Part shown: in pieces, positions 56,756-64,000 of the stretch
Position numbering within the stretch: position 1 is the first letter of the stretch
Layout of the letters: each line of letters begins with the position of its first letter
Source of the DNA: Oscillospiraceae bacterium
GTDB taxonomy: Bacteria > Bacillota > Clostridia > Oscillospirales > Oscillospiraceae
DNA: 64,000 nucleotides
Assembly: GCA_021769865.1 (NCBI GenBank)
Contig: JAETSB010000006.1
Span: 62,001-126,000 of the forward strand
Direction: 5' to 3'
Made by a program: the position numbers and the translations under genes
The notes under the pieces: generated by a model
What the model saw: only the letters and a program-made list of their open reading frames with translations
Told to the model about the DNA's origin: nothing
The model's database searches: none

Positions 56756-56784
56756 GGCGTCCGTTCCTTTCGATCGTATGTGCC

Positions 56785-58125
56785 TCAGTTGTCCCCGGGG
56801 ATCCACTCCCGGGCGATGAGGCTGAAAGCCCCCCGGACCTCCTCCGCCGTCAGGCAGTGGTCCCAGGGCGGGGTCTCCGGCAGCTCGGCGGTGTAGATGA
56901 CGTCGGACTGGCGGCTGAGGGGGAAGCGGTTCCCCCGGGTGGCCCGGACCTCCCGGCCCGAGCCGGTGAGGGCGGTGATCCGCAGGATGGCGGCGCCCCG
57001 GACGCCCTCCTCGTTCAGCACGTAGAAGGTGACGCCGGCGTCGCCGCCGCCGGCGCTCCGTTCCGTCTCCACCCGGCCCACCCAGCTCTCGGGCAGCTGG
57101 AGATACCAGCCGTCCTCCACGCAGTGGTAGGTGGCGGCCGCCGCCTCCCCCGTGCCGTCCAGGCCGAAGGAGCGCCAGTCGATCCGGTGGAAGGGGGCGG
57201 TCCCGTCGGAGGAGACGGGGACGGGGACCTCCGTCAGTTCGTCGCCGTTGATGTCCATGGGATAGAGGCCGTAGAAGGGGGCGATCTCCCCGGAGACGCC
57301 GGTGGCCTCGGAGAGGACGATGTTGGTCAGCTCCCCGTTCCGCAGGGCCAGGATGTCCGTCACCGCGCCGGACTGCTCCGTCACGCCGGTGACGAAGAGG
57401 GCGGCCGTTCCGCCTCTCAGCATCCCGGAGGTCAGGCGGCCCTGCTGGCTCAGCTCCGCCATGGTGACGGAAATCCGAGCCGGGGAGAGGGGGACCAGGG
57501 CCCCCTTCTGCCAGTCGTAGCAGTCGGCCACGCCCACGCCCTCCTCGTCGGCGTGGAGGACCACCAGCTCCCGGAGGCCGTCGCCGTCCAGGTCGATGCT
57601 GGCGTAGCGGACATAGCTGACGCTGCGCAGAAGCTCCTGAGGCCCGGCGGGGGCCAGGGCGTAGACGGAGAGGGCCTGGAGCTCGGCGTTGACCCGCCAG
57701 CCCACGATGAGCTCCGTCCGCCCGTCCCCGTCCAGGTCGGCGTACACCACGCTGTAGACGGAGGCGCCGCTGCCCTCGATGACGGCGGACTGCTCGTAGC
57801 TGTCCCCCTGGGCGGAAAAAATGTAGATCTTCAGGGGCTTCTCGTCCTCCGCCTTGCGGAAGAAGGCCACGGCCTCCTGCTGTCCGTCGCCGTCCAGGTC
57901 CGTCAGCTGGACGGGCTGGATGTTGGTGCCGGACATGGGCGCGGCGTACTCCGCGCCGTCCTCCAGGATCGCGTTGAGCCGGGCGTTCAGCTCCGTGTAT
58001 TTGGCGGGCAGCTCCGGGAGGGCGTAGAGCTCCTCGGGGTTGAACTCGATATTGAAGCCGCCGCAGCCGCTCAGGGCCAGGGACAGCGCCAGCGCCGCCG
58101 CCAGGACCCGAATGTTCTTTCTCAT
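56785..58125 (-). CDS. Lipoprotein with FG-GAP/VCBS-like Asp-rich repeats
   Basis: A 446-residue precursor: lipobox LALSGC (Cys about 21), then repeats each carrying an EF-loop-like D-x-D-x-D-G: LTDLDGDGQQEAVAFF, YADLDGDGRTELIVG, SIDLDGDGLRELVVL and PMDINGDELTEVPV, as in calcium-binding beta-propeller (FG-GAP) blades. The C-terminal 130 residues form a separate region. Extracytoplasmic, unknown ligand. First gene of the operon with the response regulator and kinase, so it may feed the sensor. Start ATG behind GGGGAGG. Confidence 0.85.
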   Translation of the reverse strand: MRKNIRVLAAALALSLALSGCGGFNIEFNPEELYALPELPAKYTELNARLNAILEDGAEYAAPMSGTNIQPVQLTDLDGDGQQEAVAFFRKAEDEKPLKIYIFSAQGDSYEQSAVIEGSGASVYSVVYADLDGDGRTELIVGWRVNAELQALSVYALAPAGPQELLRSVSYVRYASIDLDGDGLRELVVLHADEEGVGVADCYDWQKGALVPLSPARISVTMAELSQQGRLTSGMLRGGTAALFVTGVTEQSGAVTDILALRNGELTNIVLSEATGVSGEIAPFYGLYPMDINGDELTEVPVPVSSDGTAPFHRIDWRSFGLDGTGEAAAATYHCVEDGWYLQLPESWVGRVETERSAGGGDAGVTFYVLNEEGVRGAAILRITALTGSGREVRATRGNRFPLSRQSDVIYTAELPETPPWDHCLTAEEVRGAFSLIAREWIPGDN

Positions 58126-58273
58126 CACGCCGCCTCCCCTGCCGTTTCAGCCAGGCCGGGGCCCCTCGCCGGGGACCCGAAAACTCTAATGTAATATCAT
58201 ATCACGTTTTTCCCCGTTTGGGTAGTATTTCTTCCCTTGATTTTCCCCTTGATTTTTTCCCGCCCGGCCCGTA

Positions 58274-58311
58274 TCTTACAAAACTGTAAGACACGGCCCC
58301 AAAACTGTAAG
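58274..58311 (+). promoter_or_regulatory. BceR-like operator upstream of the ABC transporter
   Basis: Perfect inverted repeat TCTTACA-N4-TGTAAGA (58274-58291), containing the TTACA-N4-TGTAA core known for BceR-type regulators. A half-site copy AAAACTGTAAG recurs 21 bp later (58301-58311), two helical turns away. Confidence 0.6.
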
Positions 58312-58320
58312 GCAAATCCA

Positions 58321-58349
58321 TGGCATCCCGGCCCCGGGCCTGGTACAAT
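58321..58349 (+). promoter_or_regulatory. Weak promoter of the Bce-type transporter
   Basis: TGGCAT (58321-58326), 17-base spacer, TACAAT (58344-58349). The poor -35 fits dependence on an activator bound at 58274-58311. Confidence 0.5.
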
Positions 58350-58379
58350 AGGGCCAACACCCAAGAGGAGGAATCCGAT

Positions 58380-59147
58380 ATGTCTCTACTGGAAGTGCAG
58401 CATCTGCAAAAAATCTACACCACCCGCTTTGGCGGCGCTCAGGTCACCGCCCTGGCGGACGTGAATTTCTCCGTGGAGCCCGGGGAGTATGTGGCCATCA
58501 TGGGCGAGTCCGGCTCCGGCAAGACCACCTTATTGAATATTCTGGCGGCCCTGGACCGTCCCACCGCCGGGGAGGTGTTCCTCAACGGAAAGGCCCTCTC
58601 CGACATCCGGGAGCGGGACCTGGCGGCCTTCCGCCGGTCCCACCTGGGCTTCGTGTTCCAGGACTTCAACCTGCTGGACACCTTCTCCCTCCAGGACAAC
58701 ATCTTCCTGCCCCTGGTCCTGGCGGGCCGGGACTACCGGGAGATGAAGAAGAAACTCCTTTCCCTCGCGGAGCAGCTGGGCATCTCCGAAATTCTGACCA
58801 AGTACCCCTACGAGGTCTCCGGCGGTCAGAAGCAGCGCTGCGCCGTGGCCCGGGCCCTCATCACGGACCCCCAGCTGGTGCTGGCCGACGAGCCCACCGG
58901 GGCCCTGGATTCCCGGGCCTCCGACAACTTGCTGGAGCTCTTCGGGGAGATCAACCAGGGGGGCCAGACCATCCTCATGGTCACCCACTCCGTCAAGGCC
59001 GCCAGCCACGCCGGGCGGGTGCTCTTCCTCCGGGACGGGCAGGTGTACCACCAGCTCTACCGGGGCGGCCAGAGCGCCGAGGCCCAGTTCGCCAAAATCT
59101 CCGACACCCTGACGGTGCTGACGCAAGGCGGTGAGCCCCGTGCGTAA
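58380..59147 (+). CDS. Bce-type ABC transporter ATP-binding protein
   Basis: A 255-residue MacB/BceA-type ATPase: LEVQHLQKIYTTRFGGAQVTALADVNFSVEPGEYVAIMGESGSGKTTLLNILAALDRPTAGEV, Q-loop FVFQDFNLLDTFSLQDNIFLPLVL (a Bce hallmark), VSGGQKQRCAVARALI, VLADEPTGALDS. Partner of the following ten-helix permease in sensing or removing antimicrobial peptides. RBS AGAGGAGG. Confidence 0.93.
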   Translation: MSLLEVQHLQKIYTTRFGGAQVTALADVNFSVEPGEYVAIMGESGSGKTTLLNILAALDRPTAGEVFLNGKALSDIRERDLAAFRRSHLGFVFQDFNLLDTFSLQDNIFLPLVLAGRDYREMKKKLLSLAEQLGISEILTKYPYEVSGGQKQRCAVARALITDPQLVLADEPTGALDSRASDNLLELFGEINQGGQTILMVTHSVKAASHAGRVLFLRDGQVYHQLYRGGQSAEAQFAKISDTLTVLTQGGEPRA

Positions 59148-61134
59148 GTCCGGCTTCTTTCCCCGCCTGGCCCTGGTGAACCTGGTGCGGAACGGGCGGT
59201 TTTACGGCCCCTATCTCCTCTCCTGTTTGGTGACGGCGGCCATGTACTACATTCTGATGTTCCTGGCGTACAACGAGGGCCTGGACAACGTCCGGGGAGC
59301 CATGTACCTCAAGAGCTTCGCGGGGGTGGGCTGCTTCGTGGCGGCGGGGCTCTCGGCGGTGATCCTGCTGTACGCCAACAGTTTCGTCATGAAGCGCCGC
59401 CAGCGGGAACTGGGCCTGTACAACATCTTAGGGCTGGAAAAGCGGCACATCGCCCGGATGTGCCTGTGGGAGGCGCTGTTCTGCGCCGCCGTCACCCTGG
59501 CGGGAGGCATGGTCGCGGGCATCCTGTTTTCCAAGGCGGTCGTCCTGCTTCTTTTAAAGCTGGCCCGCGTTCCCGCCCAGTTCGGCATGGAGATCTCCCT
59601 CCGGGGCGTCACGGAAACCTCCATGCTCTTCGCGGTCCTGTTCCTGCTGACCCTGGCGCAGAACCTCTTCCGCCTGGGCCGGGCCAAGCCGGTGGACCTG
59701 CTCCACAGCGCCTCGGCGGGCGAGCGGGAGCCCAGGACCAAGCGTCTGCTGGTGGCCCTGGGAGTCCTGACCCTGGGCGGCGGCTACGCGCTTGCCATTA
59801 CGACGAAGAACCCCGTCGACGCCATGCTGCTGTTCTTCGGGGCGGTGTTCCTGGTCATCATCGGGACGTACTGCCTCTTCACCGCCGGGTCCATCGCCGT
59901 CCTAAAGCGCCTCCGGGCCAACCCGAGGTTTTACTACCAGACCCGGCACTTCACCGCCGTCTCCGGCCTTCTGTATCGCATGAAGCAGAACGCCGTGGGC
60001 CTGGCCAGCATCTGCATCCTCTCCACCATGGTGCTGGTGACCATCTCCACCACCATCGCCATGAACATCGGCCTGGAGAACGCCTTAAATGAAATGTTCC
60101 CCTATGACATCGAGTTCATCCAGGACCTGGAGAGGCAGCCGGGGGACCCCATGGAGCATATGAAGGAGGTGGAAGCCGCCGCAGCCGCCTCCGGGGGCTT
60201 CACCGATTCCCGGTACTACACCCGATACTGGGTTTACTGCGGCGTCCGCGGAGATGAAATCTCCCTGAACCTGGACCAAAACTGCACCCGGACGGAGGTG
60301 GAGGTGGTGACAGCGGAGGACTATAACCGCCTCACCGGCAGCGATTATATCCTGGCCCCGGACGAGGTGCTGGCCTGCCCGAAATACCTGGGGGATTTCC
60401 CCTCCGGCTTTACGATCTCCGCCCGCTTCGGCGAGGCAGGCCTGTCCTTCCACGTCCGGGAGGAGATCACAGAAACCATCCGCCATGCCACCACCACCCT
60501 GCTGGGCTCGGACGAGGCGCATCTGTTCCTGGTGGTCTCCGACCAGGCGGCGGCGGAGAGGATCATGGACCTGGACGCCAGCCGCAGCGCCCGGCAGTTC
60601 CGCGTCCAGATGAACCTGGCCGGAAAAGACTTCGGAGAAAAGCTGGCCCAGACGGAGCGGCTTGTCCTGGAGCTGAGCAAACGGGACGGCGGCGTGGGCT
60701 TCACCAGCAAGCAGGACCAGGCCCAGGACTTCTACGCCATGTACGGCGGCTTCCTGTTCCTGGGGGTCTTCCTGGGGCTCCTCTTCCTGCTGGCCACCGT
60801 CCTCATCATCTACTACAAGCAGATTTCTGAGGGCTACGAGGACCAGCGGCGCTACCTCATCCTCCGTCAGGTGGGCATGAGCCGCCGGGAGATCAACGCC
60901 TCCATCCAGAGCCAGATTCTCCTGGTGTTCTTCCTGCCCCTGGGAGCGGCGGCGCTCCACGTGTTCATGGCCTTCCCCATGCTCTCCCGGATGCTGGAGC
61001 TGTTCAACCTCTACGACGTGGGGCTGTTCGCCCTCTGCACGGCGGGGACGCTGGCGGTGTTCTGCCTGATCTACGCCCTGGTCTTCGCCTGGACGGCCCG
61101 GGCCTACAGCCGCCTCGTGGGCGGAGCCAATTGA
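59140..61134 (+). CDS. Bce-type (FtsX-like) ABC transporter permease
   Basis: A 664-residue permease with ten predicted helices: four FtsX-type helices, a helix pair, a large extracellular loop (about 325-525) between helices 7 and 8, and three terminal helices. The N-terminal LVNLVRNGRFYGPYLLSCL and SVILLYANSFVMKRRQRELGLYNILGLEKRHI are BceB-like. GTG at 59140 (after AAGGCGG) is preferred to a GTG at 59131. No Bce-type two-component genes are adjacent; the nearby kinase has a large sensor domain, unlike BceS. Confidence 0.92.
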   Translation: MRKSGFFPRLALVNLVRNGRFYGPYLLSCLVTAAMYYILMFLAYNEGLDNVRGAMYLKSFAGVGCFVAAGLSAVILLYANSFVMKRRQRELGLYNILGLEKRHIARMCLWEALFCAAVTLAGGMVAGILFSKAVVLLLLKLARVPAQFGMEISLRGVTETSMLFAVLFLLTLAQNLFRLGRAKPVDLLHSASAGEREPRTKRLLVALGVLTLGGGYALAITTKNPVDAMLLFFGAVFLVIIGTYCLFTAGSIAVLKRLRANPRFYYQTRHFTAVSGLLYRMKQNAVGLASICILSTMVLVTISTTIAMNIGLENALNEMFPYDIEFIQDLERQPGDPMEHMKEVEAAAAASGGFTDSRYYTRYWVYCGVRGDEISLNLDQNCTRTEVEVVTAEDYNRLTGSDYILAPDEVLACPKYLGDFPSGFTISARFGEAGLSFHVREEITETIRHATTTLLGSDEAHLFLVVSDQAAAERIMDLDASRSARQFRVQMNLAGKDFGEKLAQTERLVLELSKRDGGVGFTSKQDQAQDFYAMYGGFLFLGVFLGLLFLLATVLIIYYKQISEGYEDQRRYLILRQVGMSRREINASIQSQILLVFFLPLGAAALHVFMAFPMLSRMLELFNLYDVGLFALCTAGTLAVFCLIYALVFAWTARAYSRLVGGAN

Positions 61135-61148
61135 GCCCTCTCCTTTCA

Positions 61149-61192
61149 GGCCCCGCCGGACCGGGCAAGCCCGCCGGCGGGGCCCGGTTTTT
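61149..61192 (+). terminator. Terminator after the Bce-type operon
   Basis: Stem GGCCCCGCCGG/CCGGCGGGGCC with a 14-base GC loop, followed by CGG and five T residues. Confidence 0.85.
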
Positions 61193-61285
61193 GAAACCTG
61201 TCAAAACTGTTAGATTTCAGAAAGAACCTGGACAGATTCCTTTGTTACCGTGCTTATAGACGCGGAACCCGGGAAAAATAACGAA

Positions 61286-61304
61286 GGGTTACAAAATTGT
61301 ACCC
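61286..61304 (+). promoter_or_regulatory. Second BceR-like box
   Basis: GGGTTACAAAATTGTACCC: a near palindrome containing TTACA-N4-TGTAC, upstream of the glycosyltransferase operon promoter. The remainder of 61135-61388 has no gene. Confidence 0.35.
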
Positions 61305-61388
61305 TTTTTGTAACGCCTCCCGCCGGCTTGTGGTGTATGCTTACGAACAAGATGCCGGAACCCTTTTCCAAAAAGTTTCCCGAGGGAC

Positions 61389-61417
61389 TTGACAAGCTGT
61401 ATTAACTGTATTATTAT
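61389..61417 (+). promoter_or_regulatory. Promoter of the glycosyltransferase operon
   Basis: TTGACA (61389-61394), 17-base spacer, TATTAT (61412-61417). Confidence 0.75.
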
Positions 61418-61444
61418 TGCTAATACGATAGTACAATAGTACAG
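61397..61444. promoter_or_regulatory. Imperfect inverted repeat over the glycosyltransferase promoter
   Basis: CTGTATTAACTGTATTAT (61397-61414) is opposed by ATAGTACAATAGTACAG (61428-61444); about 13 of 17 positions pair. It covers the spacer, -10 and start region, suggesting a repressor site. Confidence 0.45.
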
Positions 61445-61549
61445 GGGGACATGATGCAAGAACGCTGAAGGGAAAATTTTTCAAGAACCTTGAAGAATCC
61501 CCCCTGCGTATCCCGTAATATACTTGAGACAAGAGAAGCGAGGTCTGCC

Positions 61550-62722
61550 ATGAAAATTCTGATTACATCCGACTGGTACCTTCCCGCGGTGAACGGCGTG
61601 GTCACCTCGGTGAAGAATCTCCGCCGGGAGCTGGAAGCCCGGGGCCACGAGGTCCGGGTCCTGACCCTCTCCCAGAACCACCACTCCTATAGGCGGGACG
61701 GCGTGACGTATCTCGGCTCCGTGGCGGCGGGGCTCATTTACCCCGGCGCGCGCCTCCGGACCGCCCTGGCGGGGAAATGGGTGCGGGAGATCGTGGAGTG
61801 GGGGCCCGACGTGGTCCACTCCCAGTGCGAGTTCTCCACCTTCTTCCTGGCCCGGCGCATTGCCGAGGAGCTGGAGATCCCCCTGGTCCACACCTATCAC
61901 ACGGTGTACGAGGACTACACCCACTACTTTTCTCCCAACGTCCGCTTCGGCAAGAAGGCCGCCGCCGTCTTCACCCGCTGGGCCGCCTCCCACACGGACT
62001 GCCTCATCGCCCCCACGGGGAAGGTGCGGCTGCTCCTCCAGGGCTACGGCGTGCAAAAGCCCGTCTTCGTGGTGCCCTCCGGCATCGACCTGCGGCACTT
62101 CCAGCAGGAACCGGACCCCCCCCGGCAGAACGTCCTCAAGGCCAGCCTGGACATTCCCCAGAACCGGACCGTACTGGTTTTCGTGGGCCGCCTGGCGGAG
62201 GAGAAGCGGGTGGACGAGCTGCTCCGGTTCCGGGCGGACCTGGGACCGGGCGGCGTGACCCTGCTTCTGGTGGGGGACGGGCCGGACCGGAAGCGCCTGG
62301 AGAGCGTGGCGGCGGGCCTGGGCCTCCGCGCCCCGGACGTGGTGTTCGCCGGCATGGTCCCGGCGGAGCAGGTAGCGGACTGGTATCAGCTGGGGGACCT
62401 GTTCGTCAGCGCCTCCACCAGCGAGACCCAGGGCCTCACCTACGCCGAGGCCCTGGCGGCGGGCGTACCGGTGCTGTGCCGGGCGGACCCCTGCCTTCTG
62501 GGCGTGGTCCGGGACGGGGAGAACGGCTGGCAGTACCACAACGAGGAGGAGTTCCGTCAGAGGCTGGAGGACTTCCTGGCCCATCCCCAGAACCGGGAGG
62601 TCCTGGCCCGCCGCGCCCGGGAAACCGGGGAGGAGTACTCCGCCCAGCGCTTCGCGGAGCGGGTGGAAACCATTTACTTGGAGCAGATCGAACGCGGTTC
62701 GTTACGGAGGATCCCGGCATGA
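61550..62722 (+). CDS. GT4-family glycosyltransferase (diacylglycerol glucosyltransferase-like)
   Basis: A 390-residue GT-B enzyme: MKILITSDWYLPAVNGVVTSVKNLRRELEARGHEV (N-terminal acceptor domain), THYFSPNVRFGKKAAAVFTRWAASHTDCLIAPTGKVRLLL, VFVGRLAEEKRVDELLRF and the E-x7-E motif STSETQGLTYAEALAAGVPV in the nucleotide-sugar domain. The 'PAVNGVV' start and SPN-type segment are typical of 1,2-diacylglycerol 3-alpha-glucosyltransferases making glycolipid anchors. ATG at 61550 with GAGG 7 bases upstream. Coupled to the next gene by ATGA. Confidence 0.9.
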   Translation: MKILITSDWYLPAVNGVVTSVKNLRRELEARGHEVRVLTLSQNHHSYRRDGVTYLGSVAAGLIYPGARLRTALAGKWVREIVEWGPDVVHSQCEFSTFFLARRIAEELEIPLVHTYHTVYEDYTHYFSPNVRFGKKAAAVFTRWAASHTDCLIAPTGKVRLLLQGYGVQKPVFVVPSGIDLRHFQQEPDPPRQNVLKASLDIPQNRTVLVFVGRLAEEKRVDELLRFRADLGPGGVTLLLVGDGPDRKRLESVAAGLGLRAPDVVFAGMVPAEQVADWYQLGDLFVSASTSETQGLTYAEALAAGVPVLCRADPCLLGVVRDGENGWQYHNEEEFRQRLEDFLAHPQNREVLARRARETGEEYSAQRFAERVETIYLEQIERGSLRRIPA

Positions 62723-63321
62723 AACAGCAGACCGTCCCCATTGAAAAGCGGGCGCTCCAGGCGGCCTCCCTCATCGGCTTCGCCATCTGCGTGGCGGTGG
62801 CCGTCTGGGGCTGGCAGTCGGGAGTACTCACCTCCCAGGAAAAGCTCCAGGAGCTGGTGACCAAGTGGGGCTTCGCCGGGGCGCTGCTGTTCACGGTCTT
62901 TCAGGCGGTGCAGGTGGTGGTTCCGGTTCTGCCGGGGGGCCTGGGGTGTCTGGTGGGAGTGGTGCTCTTCGGGCCCATCTGGGGCTTTACGTACAACTAT
63001 GTGGGCATCTGCATCGGCTCCCTGCTGGCCTTCGCCGTGGCCCGGAGCTGCGGGCGGCCCCTGCTGTACCTGCTGTTTTCGGAGAAGACCATTGAGAAGT
63101 ACGACGCCTGGACCGAGAAGCGGGACCGCTTCGCCAAGCTCTTCTTCTGGTCCATCTTCCTGCCCATCGCCCCGGACGATTTCCTCTGCTATCTGGCGGG
63201 CACCACCAGCATGACCTGGAAGCGGTACACCGCCATTATCCTTCTGGGGAAGCCCTTCAACATCGCGCTGTACAGCGCGGGTCTGGTGGCCCTCTGGAAG
63301 GTGCTGTTCCCGGGATTTTAA
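62719..63321 (+). CDS. TVP38/TMEM64-family (VTT domain) membrane protein
   Basis: A 200-residue protein with about five helices and the VTT/DedA-like core: VVPVLPGGLGCLVGVVLFGPIWGFTYNYVGICIGSLLAFAVAR and KLFFWSIFLPIAPDDFLCYLAGTTSMTWKRY. Family members act as lipid scramblases or transporters. Sandwiched between two glycosyltransferase genes, it may help move or present a glycolipid (inference). Start overlaps the GT stop by 4 bases. Confidence 0.92.
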   Translation: MKQQTVPIEKRALQAASLIGFAICVAVAVWGWQSGVLTSQEKLQELVTKWGFAGALLFTVFQAVQVVVPVLPGGLGCLVGVVLFGPIWGFTYNYVGICIGSLLAFAVARSCGRPLLYLLFSEKTIEKYDAWTEKRDRFAKLFFWSIFLPIAPDDFLCYLAGTTSMTWKRYTAIILLGKPFNIALYSAGLVALWKVLFPGF

Positions 63322-63375
63322 AAAATTTACCGTCATAAACCGGCGGTTCTCGTGGAAAACTCATGAAAGCGAAAA

Positions 63376-63396
63376 AAGCGGACAGGCTGTCCGCTT
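63376..63396. repeat. Hairpin between VTT gene and second glycosyltransferase
   Basis: Nine-bp perfect stem AAGCGGACA/TGTCCGCTT, 3-base loop. The T run lies only on the minus strand, so it would terminate antisense rather than sense transcription. Confidence 0.55.
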
Positions 63397-63449
63397 GGAT
63401 TTGTGCGCCCAAAATGGGAGAGTCACCCAAAACAGGAGGAGCGAAGGCT

Positions 63450-64000
63450 ATGAAAATCTACATTTACAGCGGCGGTGAGAAAATCGTCGGGCGCAGCGGC
63501 GTGGGACAGGCCATCCGCCACCAGCGGGAGTGCCTCCGGCGCTCCGGCGTGGCCACTACGGACCGCTGGACCCCGGACGCCGCCGCCGTCCACGTCAACA
63601 CCATCCTGCCGGACTCCGTGTTCGCCGCCCTGGGGGCCAAGCTCCGGCGGCGAAAGGTGGTCTGGTACGGCCACTCCACCATGGAGGACTTCCGCTCCTC
63701 CTTCAAGGGCTCCAACACCCTGGCCCCCCTGTTCAAGCGGTGGATCACCTTCTGTTACGGCCTGGGGGACGTGGTGCTGACCCCCACGGAGTACTCCCGG
63801 CAGCTGCTGGAGAGCTACGGGCTGAAAAAGCCGGTGTACAGCATCTCCAACGGCGTGGACACGGCGTTTTTCAAGCCGGACCCCGCCGCCCGCTCCGCCC
63901 TCCGGGCCCGGTACGGCCTGGAAGAGAACGAAAAGGTCGTTATCTCCGTGGGCCATATGATCGCCCGGAAGGGCCTCCCCGAGTTCCTGGAGCTGGCCCG
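63450..64000 (+). CDS. GT4-family glycosyltransferase, N-terminal part (truncated by window edge)
   Basis: The first 183 codons of a second GT-B enzyme: MKIYIYSGGEKIVGRSGVGQ, AVHVNTILPDSVFAALGAKLRRRKVVWYGHSTMEDFRSSFKG, LGDVVLTPTEYSRQLLESYGLKKPVYSISNGVDTAFFKPD, and the start of the nucleotide-sugar domain VVISVGHMIARKGLPEF. The opening differs from the first GT in length and suggests addition of a second sugar to the same glycolipid. RBS CAGGAGG. Frame remains open at base 64000. Confidence 0.9.
   Translation, partial: MKIYIYSGGEKIVGRSGVGQAIRHQRECLRRSGVATTDRWTPDAAAVHVNTILPDSVFAALGAKLRRRKVVWYGHSTMEDFRSSFKGSNTLAPLFKRWITFCYGLGDVVLTPTEYSRQLLESYGLKKPVYSISNGVDTAFFKPDPAARSALRARYGLEENEKVVISVGHMIARKGLPEFLELA

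Noticed and set aside
1-64000. tRNA, rRNA, prophage, integrase or insertion sequence genes
   Set aside because: None recognised by reading both strands; no cloverleaf-like blocks, no transposase or integrase motifs.

Overview
The window is a GC-rich chromosomal segment of a low-copy, spore-forming anaerobic Firmicute, most likely an Oscillospiraceae relative (Flavonifractor, Oscillibacter or Lawsonibacter type). The evidence is an intact sporulation sigma factor SigK, a tryptophan T-box, a lysine riboswitch, an ECF sigma/RsiV pair, a Bce-type ABC transporter, Firmicute-style housekeeping genes (HflX, YqhQ/DUF1385, PgsA, RimO, RecA-RecX), strong GGAGG ribosome binding sites and TTGACA/TATAAT promoters. 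The family assignment is inference. I see no rRNA, tRNA, CRISPR array, prophage or transposase.

Layout. 0-6.2 kb: truncated EamA permease; an Mpg-type DNA glycosylase, HAD phosphatase and pentapeptide-repeat protein in one run; a membrane-anchored HtrA protease; a secreted protein made of five 36-residue Cys/His repeats; a DUF1540 protein; two half-length TauE/SafE proteins. 6.2-9.2 kb: divergent MgtE magnesium channel and GH13 glycosidase. 9.2-17 kb: molybdenum region, with a CRP/FNR-type regulator divergent from moaA-moaC-MOSC-moeA-like-modABC-mogA, and convergent xdhC. A perfect palindrome between the regulator and moaA sits where a class II activator site would sit.

17-25 kb: small membrane protein with a 13-G tract before its start, TraX-like protein, NhaC-type transporter under a lysine riboswitch, aminotransferase, Dabb protein, Vat-like acetyltransferase, phosphoesterase, an orphan promoter with a possible structured RNA, GNAT and GIY-YIG proteins. 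25-33 kb: SigK, LDH with a Rieske flavoprotein, Trp T-box and TrpB, SigV/RsiV-like pair, TipA-type MerR regulator, macro-domain protein.

33-42 kb: YigZ, HflX, flavin reductase-like protein, CAT-like acetyltransferase, L31, zinc-type ABC transporter, methyltransferase, RecQ. Two small modules (an XRE repressor divergent from a tiny protein across a palindromic promoter) lie here, and a third at 49.8-50.4 kb is enclosed by long inverted repeats. 42-47 kb: sugar/inositol-type ABC importer with a Gfo/Idh/MocA dehydrogenase. 47-54.5 kb: housekeeping block on the minus strand (pgsA, Cdd1-like, rimO, recX, recA, PspC, prmC, YqhQ). 54.6-64 kb: lipoprotein/response-regulator/kinase operon, BceAB-type transporter with a BceR-like box, and a glycolipid-type glycosyltransferase cluster cut by the window end.
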